From assembly GCA_028283825.1 (NCBI GenBank), contig JAPWJW010000002.1, forward strand, positions 62,001 through 126,000: DNA of 64,000 nt. The letters run 5' to 3'. This DNA is from Azospirillaceae bacterium (GTDB lineage: Bacteria > Pseudomonadota > Alphaproteobacteria > Azospirillales > Azospirillaceae). The position numbers and the translations under genes are program-made. Positions 52,921 through 61,986 of this stretch are shown piece by piece (the first letter of the stretch is position 1; each line of letters opens with the position of its first letter). Below the pieces are notes generated by a model. It did not search any database. It saw nothing but the letters and a program-made list of their open reading frames with translations, and was not told the origin of the DNA.

Positions 52921-53289
52921 ATGGACACGATGGGCGGCAAGCGCCGACGTCGGACGTGGAGTGAAGCGCTGAAGCGGGAGATCGTGGCAGCGTCGTTCGA
53001 GCCTGGGGCGTCGGCTTCGGTGGTTGCGCGGCGTTACGACGTGAACACCAACCAGCTGTTCATCTGGCGGCGGCAGTATGGCGACGGTCTGCTGGCTCCT
53101 ACGTGTGAGGACGGCCTCGCGTTGCTGCCTGTGACGATCACGGACGTGCGAAGCGCGGAGAAGAGGTCGGCACCGGCGGATGCTGGGCGGATCGAGATCG
53201 AGTTGCCGAACGGCTACCGCCTCCGGGTTGAGGCCACGGTTGATGGCAGGGCGCTCCGCCGTGTCCTCAACATTCTGGAGCGGCGATGA
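52921..53289 (+). CDS. tnpA: IS66 accessory protein TnpA
   Basis: The 122-residue helix-turn-helix protein of the IS66 element has KRRRRTWSEALKREIVAASF and VVARRYDVNTNQLFIWRRQYG, the usual DNA-binding start. It is needed with TnpB for transposition of IS66-family elements. ATG 52921 is chosen; an upstream GTG at 52903 and an ATG at 52930 are possible. The stop overlaps tnpB (ATGA). Confidence 0.92.
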   Translation: MDTMGGKRRRRTWSEALKREIVAASFEPGASASVVARRYDVNTNQLFIWRRQYGDGLLAPTCEDGLALLPVTITDVRSAEKRSAPADAGRIEIELPNGYRLRVEATVDGRALRRVLNILERR

Positions 53290-53633
53290 TTCCGGTGCCG
53301 TCGGGTGTGCGGGTCTGGCTGGCGGTGGGCCGGACGGATATGCGGCGGGGGATGACCGGCCTGGCCCTGCAGGTGCAGGAGGCGCTGGGCCGCGATCCCC
53401 ACGCGGGTGACCTTTATGTCTTCCGGGGCTGCCGGGGCGACCTGATCAAGATCCTGTGGCATGACGGCCTGGGCATGTCGCTTTACGCCAAGCGGCTGGA
53501 GAAGGGGCGCTTCCTATGGCCGTCGCCGGCCGACGGCGTGGTCGGCATATCGGCGGCGCAGCTGGCCTACCTGCTCGACGGCATCGATTGGCGGAACCCT
53601 CGGCACACCTGGCGGCCGACCAGTGCCGGATAG
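53286..53633 (+). CDS. tnpB: IS66 accessory protein TnpB
   Basis: The 115-residue protein shows the IS66 ORF2 signature: [22 protein letters not shown], then [20 protein letters not shown] and [10 protein letters not shown]. It overlaps tnpA by four bases (ATGA), implying coupled translation. Function in transposition is accessory and not chemically defined. Confidence 0.95.
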   Translation: MIPVPSGVRVWLAVGRTDMRRGMTGLALQVQEALGRDPHAGDLYVFRGCRGDLIKILWHDGLGMSLYAKRLEKGRFLWPSPADGVVGISAAQLAYLLDGIDWRNPRHTWRPTSAG

Positions 53634-53686
53634 GGTTGACCGGCGCCACTTTCCAGGAGCGGCGATGGCGGATTCGTGATTCACTC

Positions 53687-55345
53687 ATGGTCATGGACGC
53701 CGATCATGCCACCGTGCCGGACGACATCGCGGCGCTGAAAGCAGCACTGGTGATGGCGCGCGCGCAGGCGCTGGAGGCGGCGGCGGAGCTGGCGGTGGCG
53801 CGGGCCAAGGCCTCGGAAGACCTGGCCCTGATCGCGCACCAGAAGTTGCGGATCGCCCAGCTGGAGCGCCAGGTTTATGGCCAGCGCTCGGAACGGTCGG
53901 CGCGGCTGGTCGATCAGTTGGCCTTGCAGTTCGAGGAACTGGAGGCCAGCGCCACCGAGGACGAGCTGGCGGCGGAAGCCGCCGTGTCCAAGACCACGAC
54001 CGTGGCGAGCTTCACCCGCAAGCATGCCGAACGCACCACCTTCCCCGACCATCTGCCGCGTGAGCGGGTGGTGATCGATCCGCCGATGGCCTGTGGTTGT
54101 TGCGGCGGCACGCGGCTGCGCAAGCTGGGCGAGGATGTGACCCGGACGCTGGAAGTGATCCCGCGCCAGTGGAAGGTGGTCGAAACGGTGCGGGAAAAGT
54201 TCAGCTGCCGGGACTGTGAGAAGGTGAGCCAGGCCCCCGCACCCTTCCAAGCCATTCCCCGGGGATGGGCGGGGCCAGGCCTGCTGGCGATGATCCTGTT
54301 CGAGAAGTTCGGCCAGCACCAGCCGCTGAACCGGCAGGCCGAGCGCTATGCGCTGGAAGGCGTGCCGGTCAGCCTGTCGACCATGGCCGACGGCGTGGGG
54401 TCGAGTTGTGCCGCGCTGGAGCCGCTGCTGCGACGGGTCGAGGCCCATGTGATGGCGGCGGAACGCCTGCATGGCGACGATACGACCGTGCCGGTCCTGG
54501 CCAAGGGCAAGACCGACACCGGGCGCTGCTGGGTCTACGTCCGCGACGACCGGCCCTTCGGCGGGACGGCACCGCCGGCGGCGCTGTTCCGCTACTCGCG
54601 CGACCGCAAGGGCGAGCATCCGCAGGGCCACCTGGCCGGATACGCCGGGCTGTTCCAGGCCGACGCCTTCGACGGCTATCGCGCGCTGTACGCGGCCGAG
54701 CGAAGTCCCGGTCCGATCCGGGAGGCGGGATGCTGGGTGCATGCCCGGCGCCCGTTCTTCGCCATGGCCGATCTTGAGGAGAGCGCCCGGCGCCAGGCCG
54801 CGGGCAAGAAGACGATCGCGCTCTCGCCCATCGCCATCGAGGTGGTGCGCCGCATCGACGCCCTGTTCGCCATCGAGCGGCCGATCAATGGCAAGAGCGC
54901 CGACGAACGCCGGGCGGTCCGCCAGGAATTGAGCAAGCCGCTGGTCGAGGACCTGCGGGCCTACCTGCACGAGCAGCGCGCCAAGCTCTCCCGTGTCCAC
55001 GACCTCGCCCGGGCCATCGACTATATCCTGAAGCGATGGGCTGCCTTCACCCTGTTCCTGGACGATGGCCGCGTCTGCCTGTCGAACAATGCCGCCGAAC
55101 GCGCCTTGCGCGGCATCGCGCTCGGACGGAAGTCATGGATGTTCTGTGGCTCCGACCGTGGCGGCCAGCGTGCCGCCGCCCTGTACAGCCCGATCGTCAC
55201 CGCCAAGATGAACGGCGTCGACCCACAGGCCTGGCTGGCCGACGTCCTCGCCCGGATCGCCGCGCACCCGGCTCACCGGCTCGACGAATTGCTGCCCTGG
55301 CGCTGGACGCCCAAGGCAGCGGCAACGCCCGCCGTAGCGGCCTGA
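53687..55345 (+). CDS. tnpC: IS66 transposase TnpC
   Basis: The 552-residue DDE transposase has an N-terminal coiled-coil ([29 protein letters not shown], read in pieces), a zinc-finger-like CGCCGG with CRDCEK, and the catalytic domain: [15 protein letters not shown] (first Asp), [13 protein letters not shown] (second Asp) and [22 protein letters not shown] (Glu). No frameshift or stop interrupts it, so the element may be mobile. ATG 53687 follows tnpB by about 50 bases. Confidence 0.94.
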   Translation: MVMDADHATVPDDIAALKAALVMARAQALEAAAELAVARAKASEDLALIAHQKLRIAQLERQVYGQRSERSARLVDQLALQFEELEASATEDELAAEAAVSKTTTVASFTRKHAERTTFPDHLPRERVVIDPPMACGCCGGTRLRKLGEDVTRTLEVIPRQWKVVETVREKFSCRDCEKVSQAPAPFQAIPRGWAGPGLLAMILFEKFGQHQPLNRQAERYALEGVPVSLSTMADGVGSSCAALEPLLRRVEAHVMAAERLHGDDTTVPVLAKGKTDTGRCWVYVRDDRPFGGTAPPAALFRYSRDRKGEHPQGHLAGYAGLFQADAFDGYRALYAAERSPGPIREAGCWVHARRPFFAMADLEESARRQAAGKKTIALSPIAIEVVRRIDALFAIERPINGKSADERRAVRQELSKPLVEDLRAYLHEQRAKLSRVHDLARAIDYILKRWAAFTLFLDDGRVCLSNNAAERALRGIALGRKSWMFCGSDRGGQRAAALYSPIVTAKMNGVDPQAWLADVLARIAAHPAHRLDELLPWRWTPKAAATPAVAA

Positions 55346-55412
55346 TCGGGAACTACGGCCCAGGCGATAAGGCCGTTAGTATCCTGCGGCCTACGCCGCA
55401 TGCTTACGCCTC

Positions 55413-55453
55413 ATACCAAGTAGCGATGAGTTCTATTCATCGCTACTTGGTAT
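55413..55453. repeat. 17-bp perfect inverted repeat between IS66 and IS630 remnant
   Basis: ATACCAAGTAGCGATGA (55413-55429) pairs perfectly with TCATCGCTACTTGGTAT (55437-55453) around GTTCTAT. It sits exactly in the short gap between the end of IS66 and the transposase remnant. It could be joined ends of a deleted IS630-type element or a REP-like palindrome. Confidence 0.7.
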
Positions 55454-55461
55454 CAACCAAA

Positions 55462-55716
55462 ATGGCTCGCCGGCATGGCCGGGCCCCGCGCGGGCAACGG
55501 TGCCGGGCGCCGGTTCCGCACGGCCACTGGAAAACAACGGCCTTCGTCAGCGCGTTGCGATTGGAAGGCATGACCGGCCCGGCCTTCACGGCCGATGTCG
55601 AGCAGGTGCTGGCCCCGAGCCTGGCGCCAGGGGACATCGTCATCATGGATAACTTGCCTGCCCATAAGCTGGCCGCTAAGGTCGGCACCAGGCTTCGCTT
55701 CCTGCCGCTCTTTGGC
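55462..55716 (+). pseudogene. IS630-family transposase remnant
   Basis: The 85-residue frame has MARRHGRAPRGQRCRAPVPH, GHWKTTAFVSALRLEGMTGP, then VEQVLAPSLAPGDIVIMDNL and PAHKLAAKVGTRLRFLPLFG, typical of the middle and late part of IS630 transposases (catalytic Asp in IMDNL). The N-terminal DNA-binding part and the final Glu region are missing, and about 15 residues seem deleted between MTGP and AFTADVEQVL. It runs directly into the 3' end of the convergent membrane protein gene. Confidence 0.85.
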
Positions 55717-57644
55717 TATTGGAACATGACCTTCACAAAGCCAAAAGCCAAATGCCGCCCATCTTGATTTCCAGGTTGCAACGACGCCGGCGACTGGGCA
55801 TCCGGCGTTTCGAATTCAAACACATTGTTCGCGTCAGTCAGCGACTTCGGAATTTCAATAGTGATGGGCGGATTCGGCGTACCGCTGTTGAGTTCATAGC
55901 TGCCGATCTGCGTTCCATTAAGGGATACGAGCAGCCGCTGCCGCGTCAGGCCGTTAAAGAAAAATGGATTTAAAACCAGCGTCATCTTTTCCACGGGCGC
56001 TCCGGAATTGCTGCATCGGATATGCGCCTTGTTTCCAACCGTCCAACGGCCGAACCGCTCTGGCTCGCCGAAACCGTCGATCATGACCGGCGGAATAAAC
56101 GATTCATCATTGAAAGTCAGACCCTGCCGGCATTCACGGATGGTCCGCTGGGCGCGATCAAGGCAGTCCGCAGGATAAACAGCCAGTGGCCCCGGCGACA
56201 ATGATGCGCACGCGGATACGCCCGTTGAGCCATTTTGCAATGACGGGTCAGAAACCACATAATTGAATTTATAATATTCTTCTTTCCCATGTGAAAAGTA
56301 GAAATTTACAGCATCAACACGAGGGGTTCGCAATATGGAATTAGACAACATATATTCAAATACTGGCGGAACTCCCAATATTCCTTTAATTATATTCATA
56401 TCATTCCCAGAACTTCTGGGAATGACGGTTTCGTTCAGGGCTATGATCTGTCGCTCAGCCGCGACGATAGACGCGACGTCCTGAGTTTTCTTCTCAGGCA
56501 GCAACCAGAAAAGCGCCAACGAGAAACAGAGTATGAGTGTACCAATATCCCACAAGGCGGAACCGGCTGGAAAGCCGGGAAGAAGGGCACGGATCACGTA
56601 AGCAGACAGGATGGCGACGTCGATGAACAGTACGGTACTCAGCCCAAAGCCATATTTCTTCACCGCATATTCAGAACCCTGGCCGTAGTGGGTCAGCACC
56701 AACTGAAGCATACATAACGCCACCACCGCCATGCCGTAAGTCGCAATGTATTTGAGCGCGACGGCCCCAACCCTGTTCGCGCTACGCCACCAAACCAAGA
56801 AAACCGCGGCCGACAGAAATGCGACCAGCAGACATAAAAGCAACACCCCGCCGGGATAACCGAAATGATTAAGGGTAAGGCCGCCGTTATTCTCGGAAAT
56901 ATGACGCATGGCAGAAAAGGAAGGACGGTCGACGAATGAAAGAACACCAATGACAAGCACCGATGCAGAGAAGACTAGTCTTTTAAAGAAACCATGGTTC
57001 TTATTATAGTTAAATAAGACATAACATGCTAGCAAGCCAGCCCCAAGGCCCAGCATTTCAATCGCAGGCAACAAATGGATGCTTGTGATGACAAGAGCGG
57101 ATGCGACGCACAAAAGGACGGCTGGCATTTGCCCATAACGTCTCTCGATAAAAATAGAAACCAACATCAGCAGGAACAAAGCGCCCTGCCCGACCAATTG
57201 AGCATAGAAATAGTTATTAACTATCTCATATCCATGAATATCCACCCGAAGAACAAAATAATTAAAAACAACGAGCATGCTTAATACGATATATGAAATA
57301 ATTTTTATCGGCGCTGAAAGTGTATTCAATATCAAGAATATAGATAACCAAGTGATAGAAATGAAAAGTAGGGCAACAATGTGCATCCCGAGGAAATAAG
57401 AATTCAACACATACCCCAGAATGGCCGCCAAAATATGCGACCAATATGGATATACACTCATCTCACTCAAGGTAACGGGATCAAGTTTATCGACACCGAG
57501 ACCATCCGCAATCGCATACGCCAAGGCGTAATGGTGGGCGGCATCGATGGAGAGAGAAAAAAAGTTATTCACATTACATATAATATATAAAGCCATAATC
57601 GTGGCAGCCAAAATAAAGATCATTATTTTTCGGCTCAAAAGCAT
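55716..57644 (-). CDS. AT-rich polytopic membrane protein with C-terminal beta domain
   Basis: The 642-residue protein has about 10-12 hydrophobic helices over the first 400 residues, then a soluble C-terminal domain of about 240 residues ending in a jelly-roll-like stretch (GFGEPERFGRWTVGNKAHIR; QRLLVSLNGTQIGSYELNSG; SLTDANNVFEFETPDAQSPA). The layout fits glycosyltransferase-C-like or O-antigen processing proteins, and the C-terminal part resembles a domain often fused to phosphoglycerol-transferase-like membrane proteins, but no family can be named surely. GC content is clearly lower than the rest of the window, a sign of acquisition with the polysaccharide locus. GGAAA precedes ATG 57644. 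Its last codons abut the IS630 remnant. Confidence 0.75.
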   Translation of the reverse strand: MLLSRKIMIFILAATIMALYIICNVNNFFSLSIDAAHHYALAYAIADGLGVDKLDPVTLSEMSVYPYWSHILAAILGYVLNSYFLGMHIVALLFISITWLSIFLILNTLSAPIKIISYIVLSMLVVFNYFVLRVDIHGYEIVNNYFYAQLVGQGALFLLMLVSIFIERRYGQMPAVLLCVASALVITSIHLLPAIEMLGLGAGLLACYVLFNYNKNHGFFKRLVFSASVLVIGVLSFVDRPSFSAMRHISENNGGLTLNHFGYPGGVLLLCLLVAFLSAAVFLVWWRSANRVGAVALKYIATYGMAVVALCMLQLVLTHYGQGSEYAVKKYGFGLSTVLFIDVAILSAYVIRALLPGFPAGSALWDIGTLILCFSLALFWLLPEKKTQDVASIVAAERQIIALNETVIPRSSGNDMNIIKGILGVPPVFEYMLSNSILRTPRVDAVNFYFSHGKEEYYKFNYVVSDPSLQNGSTGVSACASLSPGPLAVYPADCLDRAQRTIRECRQGLTFNDESFIPPVMIDGFGEPERFGRWTVGNKAHIRCSNSGAPVEKMTLVLNPFFFNGLTRQRLLVSLNGTQIGSYELNSGTPNPPITIEIPKSLTDANNVFEFETPDAQSPASLQPGNQDGRHLAFGFVKVMFQ

Positions 57645-58318
57645 CTGCCTATTTCCTTCGACATAACATTGTTATAGCTGGAAATATCAACAACAAAGAG
57701 AAGAACCAAACACCAGGAGCCACCCTGCCCAGCCCTATCGAGCTAGTGGCAGATAGCGGCCCGACCTGTCAAGGTAAGGTTCATGGATTGAGCGCCCGGG
57801 CAAGGACGCGGATAATGGCAGTGGCGTCGCAAGATCTTTGCGATGCGCCCACCTGAGGATCGATAGACCGCCCAGGAACACAAGCACCGCCGTCTTATGA
57901 AAGCAGCTGCGGCGTGTGATTTCCGAGACGACGGCGCCCCATCCAGCATGGACATTTCTTTTCTGCCAGGAGCTCTGCGGACCATATCCATCATCGGCAT
58001 GGGTCGCGAATTGCGTTCCCCAAATATCCGGCATGAGCCTGCCTGAGCCCTTTCATGGAAGGTAGGCGCCTTTCAGCGGAGAAAACCTCACGCCTTCAAC
58101 GCCGCTTAGGGTATGCTCCACGCCGAGACAGCGAACGTCGGCCCACTATTCGCCAGCGGATTGATGGATAATGGAGTAGTGGGATTTTGTGGAGGGAATT
58201 TTAGCGCCCCTTTCAGGGGATGAAAGGCAATGTTGGAAAACTTAAATTCCATATTCCGCATTCCTTCAAATATTCTTATTTCTATAAGATTTGTTTCATT
58301 TTGGGGTGACGATTGATA
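57645..58318. other. 674-base intergenic region before the CDP-sugar operon
   Basis: The only open frame of note (57735-58034, minus) has no recognisable family and is not well supported. From 58150 onward it becomes AT-rich (for example TATTCTTATTTCTATAAG) and should contain the operon promoter. No repeat, tRNA or IS end was recognised; decayed coding DNA is possible in the first 400 bases. Confidence 0.5.
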
Positions 58319-59401
58319 ATGTACGGTCTTTCGCGCTTTGAACAAACTCTTCTTGGTAAGAAGATCTTCATCACAGGTCATAGCGGCTTTACTGGAACGT
58401 GGGCGTCCCTATGGCTGAATTCCATTGGCATCCAGGTTGGGGGGTTTTCCCTCCCCCCGGAAACGACGCCAGCGTTGTTTGTGGAAACAGGTGCGGCCGC
58501 GGACGTAGAGTCTCGATTTGGCGACATCTGTGATTTTTCCGCACTGGAAAAGGCGATTCACGACTATCAGCCCGACCTGGTCCTGCACCTAGCGGCGCAA
58601 CCGCTCGTCCGCCGCTCTTACCAGGAACCGATGCAGACCTTCATGGTCAACGCCCAGGGGACGGCCCACGTGCTGGAAGCCGCGCGTTCCGTGAAAAGTG
58701 TGCGTGGCGTGCTGTGCGTGACCACGGACAAGGTTTACCAGAACAAGGAATGGGATTGGCCCTATCGGGAAAACGACCCGCTGGGCGGTAAGGATCCCTA
58801 TAGCGCATCGAAGGCGGCGGCCGAGATGGTGATCCATGGCTATGCGATGTCGTACCCGTGGGCATCCGGCCAAGGCCCAGCCATCGCCATCGCTCGCGGC
58901 GGCAACATTATTGGCGGTGGCGATTGGTCCGCCGACCGGTTGGTTCCTGACTTCGTCCGTGCGGTGATCGGCGGGCAGAGAATGGTTCTACGCTATCCCG
59001 GGGCGACACGCCCATGGCAGCACGTTCTGGCGTTGGTCCACGGCTATCTGATGATTCTGGCCGGGCTGCTGGGTGATAACCCTGGTCATTATGCCCGGCC
59101 CTGGAACCTGGGGCCGCAGGATCCGCGACAGTTCCCGGTACGCGACATCCTGGAAATGATGGGACGGCATTGGAAGATGCCGGACGTCCATTACATGGAT
59201 AACCCGCTGCCTGAAGCCGGCGCGCTGGCTCTGGACAGTTCCTTGGCCCGCAACGCCTTGGGGTGGGTGCCGGTATGGGACACCGAAAGGGTGATCAAGG
59301 AAACCGCCGACTGGTACCGGCAATACGACCAAGATCCGACACGCGCACGCGATATAACCCTGGCTCAAATCCGGTCCTGGCGGGAAGGGCTTGGGCAATG
59401 A
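58319..59401 (+). CDS. rfbG: CDP-glucose 4,6-dehydratase
   Basis: The 360-residue short-chain dehydrogenase makes CDP-4-keto-6-deoxyglucose, the branch point to 3,6-dideoxyhexoses and related sugars in O-antigens. The NAD site is ITGHSGFTGTWASLWL, and the catalytic pair is in DPYSASKAAAE (Tyr-x3-Lys), preceded by VTTDKVYQNKEWDWPYREND, a RfbG hallmark. GGGGTGA is positioned before ATG 58319. The stop overlaps the next start by ATGA. Its partner enzyme rfbF lies three genes downstream. Confidence 0.95.
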   Translation: MYGLSRFEQTLLGKKIFITGHSGFTGTWASLWLNSIGIQVGGFSLPPETTPALFVETGAAADVESRFGDICDFSALEKAIHDYQPDLVLHLAAQPLVRRSYQEPMQTFMVNAQGTAHVLEAARSVKSVRGVLCVTTDKVYQNKEWDWPYRENDPLGGKDPYSASKAAAEMVIHGYAMSYPWASGQGPAIAIARGGNIIGGGDWSADRLVPDFVRAVIGGQRMVLRYPGATRPWQHVLALVHGYLMILAGLLGDNPGHYARPWNLGPQDPRQFPVRDILEMMGRHWKMPDVHYMDNPLPEAGALALDSSLARNALGWVPVWDTERVIKETADWYRQYDQDPTRARDITLAQIRSWREGLGQ

Positions 59402-60231
59402 TTGTCGTCATCGGCGGGCGGGGGCGTTTGGGCCGAACCCTTCTCCATGCCTTTGAGGGCGCCGCCTCCGCGCTTGACCGACCCACCTATGAGACCTGGT
59501 GGCGAGAGGAGTCCATCGCCGACATACGTCGTCTGTTGACCTCATCATCGCCCGAGATCACATCCGTCGTAGTCGCATCCGGCGTTCTAGATCCCGGCGC
59601 GGATGCGCAAGAGCATTTTCGGGTCAACGTCCTGCTGCCGAAAAATATCATCGTCGCGCTTCAGGACACTGGGATCTCCGTGGTCACCGTCGGCACGGTG
59701 ATGGAAAGCCTTATTGCCCATAAAAACAATTATATCGCCAGCAAGCTGCAATTGGCCGATATCGTCGCCAGCCAGGCGGCCCTGGGGGCCCCGGTGATGC
59801 ACATCCGTCTTCATACCCTTTACGGGGGTGGCGTCCCCAGCAGGTTCATGTTCCTGGGCCAGATGGCGCAGGCGTTGGCCAGCGACAAGCCATTCGCCAT
59901 GACATCGGGTGAGCAATTGCGGGAATATCATCATATGAAGGATGCTGCCCATGGTATCCGCGCCCTGATGGATGCGAAAGGGTGGGGAATAAACGATCTG
60001 AGCTTCGGCAATCCCGTCAAACTCCGGCTTTTGGCGGAGTCCGTGTTCGACGCATTCGACAAACGGCACCTGCTCAGCATCGGCGCACTCAATCGTCCAA
60101 CTGAAGAAAATTACGGGACGACATTCACCAAGAACGACCGTATCGCCCACCTCCACTTCAGGAAGCCGGTTGACGGTGTCGTTCAATACATGAAAACCTG
60201 CGTTCCGCAGTTGCGACTGGGCACAAACTGA
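59398..60231 (+). CDS. NAD-dependent epimerase/dehydratase (sugar reductase or epimerase)
   Basis: The 277-residue extended SDR has a nucleotide-binding start MIVVIGGRGRLGRTLL and a probable catalytic NNYIASKLQLAD (Tyr-x3-Lys). It likely reduces or epimerises the 4-keto sugar produced by RfbG, in line with its position between rfbG and a glycosyltransferase, but the exact reaction is not evident. The start ATG overlaps the rfbG stop (ATGA), and its own stop TGA overlaps the next start, so the operon is tightly coupled. Confidence 0.85.
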   Translation: MIVVIGGRGRLGRTLLHAFEGAASALDRPTYETWWREESIADIRRLLTSSSPEITSVVVASGVLDPGADAQEHFRVNVLLPKNIIVALQDTGISVVTVGTVMESLIAHKNNYIASKLQLADIVASQAALGAPVMHIRLHTLYGGGVPSRFMFLGQMAQALASDKPFAMTSGEQLREYHHMKDAAHGIRALMDAKGWGINDLSFGNPVKLRLLAESVFDAFDKRHLLSIGALNRPTEENYGTTFTKNDRIAHLHFRKPVDGVVQYMKTCVPQLRLGTN

Positions 60232-61193
60232 TGAGTTCACCAAAGCCGCTGGTGTCCATATCAATTCCCGTCCTGAATGAGGAAGGGAATATCGCCCGCC
60301 TTTACGCGCGCCTGGTCGCCGTCGCGGACCAGATGCGTGACAAATGCGACCTGGAATTCGTATTTTCCGACAACCATTCGGATGACGCCACCTGGAAAAT
60401 GCTGGGGGACATCGCGCTTCGTGATCCCCGGGTCCGCGCCATCCGCTTTTCGAAGAATTATGGGTTCCAGCGGTCGATCATGGCGAACTACCTGCATACG
60501 CGGGGCAGTGCGGTGATGCAGATCGATGCTGATCTGCAAGACCCCCCGGAAATGTTGGATGCCTTCTTCGAGAAATGGCAAGCCGGATACAGCGTCGTCT
60601 ACGGCGTTCGGAAGAAACGCAAAGAAGGGTGGCTGATCAACAACTTCCGCCGCCTTGGCTATTGGGTGATCGATAGCTTGAGCGAGCATTCCATTCCGCG
60701 GGATGTCGGTGATTTCCGTTTGGTTGATCGCAAGGTCCTTGAGGCCACCCTGAAGATCAAGACCGCCAGTCCCTACCTGCGCGGCATGATTGCCGGCCTG
60801 GGTTTCAATCAGATCGGCATACCTTATGAGCGCGACGCCCGCATCGCAGGCGAAAGCAAATTCAATCTTTCTCGACTGTTGCGGTTGGGGCTGACAGCGC
60901 TATTCAACCATTCGACAGTGCCCTTGCGCGTGGCTTCCTTCGTTGGCGCGACCATCCTTCTGGCCAGTCTTCTCGGCGCCTTCTATTATTTCATTCTAAA
61001 GATATTGGAACCGGATCTGCCGCAAGGTTTGGCGAGCATACATATATTGGTACTCTTTGGAATTGGCCTTAACGCGTTTCTACTAGGAATTATCGGCGAA
61101 TACCTGCTCAGGATCTATCTTGTCCTACGCGATGAGCCCATCGCGACTGTTGAGCATAGCTTTAATTTCCCCCCATCCGATATCAAGCTATAA
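60231..61193 (+). CDS. GT2 glycosyltransferase (DPM1/GtrB-like, membrane-anchored)
   Basis: The 320-residue protein has the GT2 domain of polyprenyl-phosphate sugar transferases: SISIPVLNEEGNI, the nucleotide and metal site QIDADLQDPPEM (DAD), then GDFRLVDRKVLEA. Two C-terminal membrane helices (RVASFVGATILLASLLGAFY and ILVLFGIGLNAFLLGIIGEY) match the GtrB/ArnC/YkcC group. It probably loads a sugar onto undecaprenyl phosphate for transfer outside the cytoplasm. It overlaps the preceding gene stop by one base. Confidence 0.92.
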   Translation: MSSPKPLVSISIPVLNEEGNIARLYARLVAVADQMRDKCDLEFVFSDNHSDDATWKMLGDIALRDPRVRAIRFSKNYGFQRSIMANYLHTRGSAVMQIDADLQDPPEMLDAFFEKWQAGYSVVYGVRKKRKEGWLINNFRRLGYWVIDSLSEHSIPRDVGDFRLVDRKVLEATLKIKTASPYLRGMIAGLGFNQIGIPYERDARIAGESKFNLSRLLRLGLTALFNHSTVPLRVASFVGATILLASLLGAFYYFILKILEPDLPQGLASIHILVLFGIGLNAFLLGIIGEYLLRIYLVLRDEPIATVEHSFNFPPSDIKL

Positions 61194-61206
61194 TACGGAG
61201 ATGACA

Positions 61207-61986
61207 ATGAAGTTGGTTATTCTCGCAGGTGGGCTGGGGACTCGCATCGCCGAAGAGTCGGACACAAAACCCAAGCCCATGGTCGAGGTGGGGGGCAGGC
61301 CGCTTCTGTGGCATATCATGAAAATGTATACGCATCACGGCATTAAGGATTTTGTTATTTGCCTTGGGTACAAAGGCTACGTGATCAAAGAGTTCTTCTT
61401 TAATTACTACCGCCACATGTCCGACATGGTCATTGACCTCGGAACCGGTGAACATCGGATTCTGTCGAGCGCGTCGGAGGATTGGCGTATCACACTGGTC
61501 GATACGGGGCCGAACACCATGACGGGAGGCCGACTCAAGGCGGTAGCCCCCCATCTGGAGAACGAAACCTTCTGCTTTACATACGGCGACGGCCTGTCGG
61601 ACATCGATATCACCGCCGAGATCGCACACCATCGGCGCCACGGCAAGCTGGCGACCGTGGCCGCCGTGCAGCCGCCGGGACGCTTTGGTGTGCTGGAGAT
61701 CGATGAAAATCAGACCGTGTCCGCTTTCAAGGAAAAGCCGCAAGATGAAATCGGCTGGATCAACGGCGGCTTTTTCGTGTTGGAACCGGAGGTGATCAAA
61801 TATATCGACGGCGAGAGCACGTCGTGGGAACGTGAGCCCCTGATGAATATCGCCCGCGATGGCCAGTTAACCGCCTTCCACCATACGGGCTTCTGGCAGC
61901 CTTGCGACACGCTGCGCGACAGGCGTGAGCTTGAAGCTCTCTGGCTGAATGGCCGAGCGCCCTGGCGCACCTGGGGGATGTCTTGA
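61207..61986 (+). CDS. rfbF: Glucose-1-phosphate cytidylyltransferase
   Basis: The 259-residue enzyme makes CDP-glucose from CTP and glucose-1-phosphate, feeding RfbG. The signature is MKLVILAGGLGTRIAEESDT followed by KPKPMVEVGGRPLLWHIMK. Later NGGFFVLEPEVIKYI and REPLMNIARDGQL are typical of the family. An ATG at 61201 lies directly on the GGAG, so ATG 61207 with six-base spacing is preferred; it also matches the usual N-terminus. The stop TGA overlaps the TTG of the next gene. Confidence 0.96.
   Translation: MKLVILAGGLGTRIAEESDTKPKPMVEVGGRPLLWHIMKMYTHHGIKDFVICLGYKGYVIKEFFFNYYRHMSDMVIDLGTGEHRILSSASEDWRITLVDTGPNTMTGGRLKAVAPHLENETFCFTYGDGLSDIDITAEIAHHRRHGKLATVAAVQPPGRFGVLEIDENQTVSAFKEKPQDEIGWINGGFFVLEPEVIKYIDGESTSWEREPLMNIARDGQLTAFHHTGFWQPCDTLRDRRELEALWLNGRAPWRTWGMS

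Larger units (their letters stand above)
52890..55406 (+). mobile_element. IS66-family insertion sequence, apparently intact
   Basis: The element contains the full IS66 set tnpA-tnpB-tnpC in order on the plus strand. The ends are estimated: GTGAGGGTGGG (from 52890) on the left and the complement GTAAGCATGCGG (up to 55406) on the right, with only weak inverted-repeat similarity (about 10 of 23 bases), so they are approximate. No 8-bp target duplication was seen at these positions. It interrupts the polysaccharide locus between the glycosyltransferase and the membrane protein gene. Confidence 0.85.

Noticed and set aside
52882-55414. 8-bp target duplication for IS66
   Set aside because: Flanks TCTGGCCT and GCCTCATA share only GCCT in shifted positions; not a duplication, and the ends are uncertain.
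57735-58034. Minus frames of 99 and 85 codons in the 57.7-58.0 kb gap
   Set aside because: No homology recognised and no ribosome site; a decayed transposase end was considered but the match is too weak.
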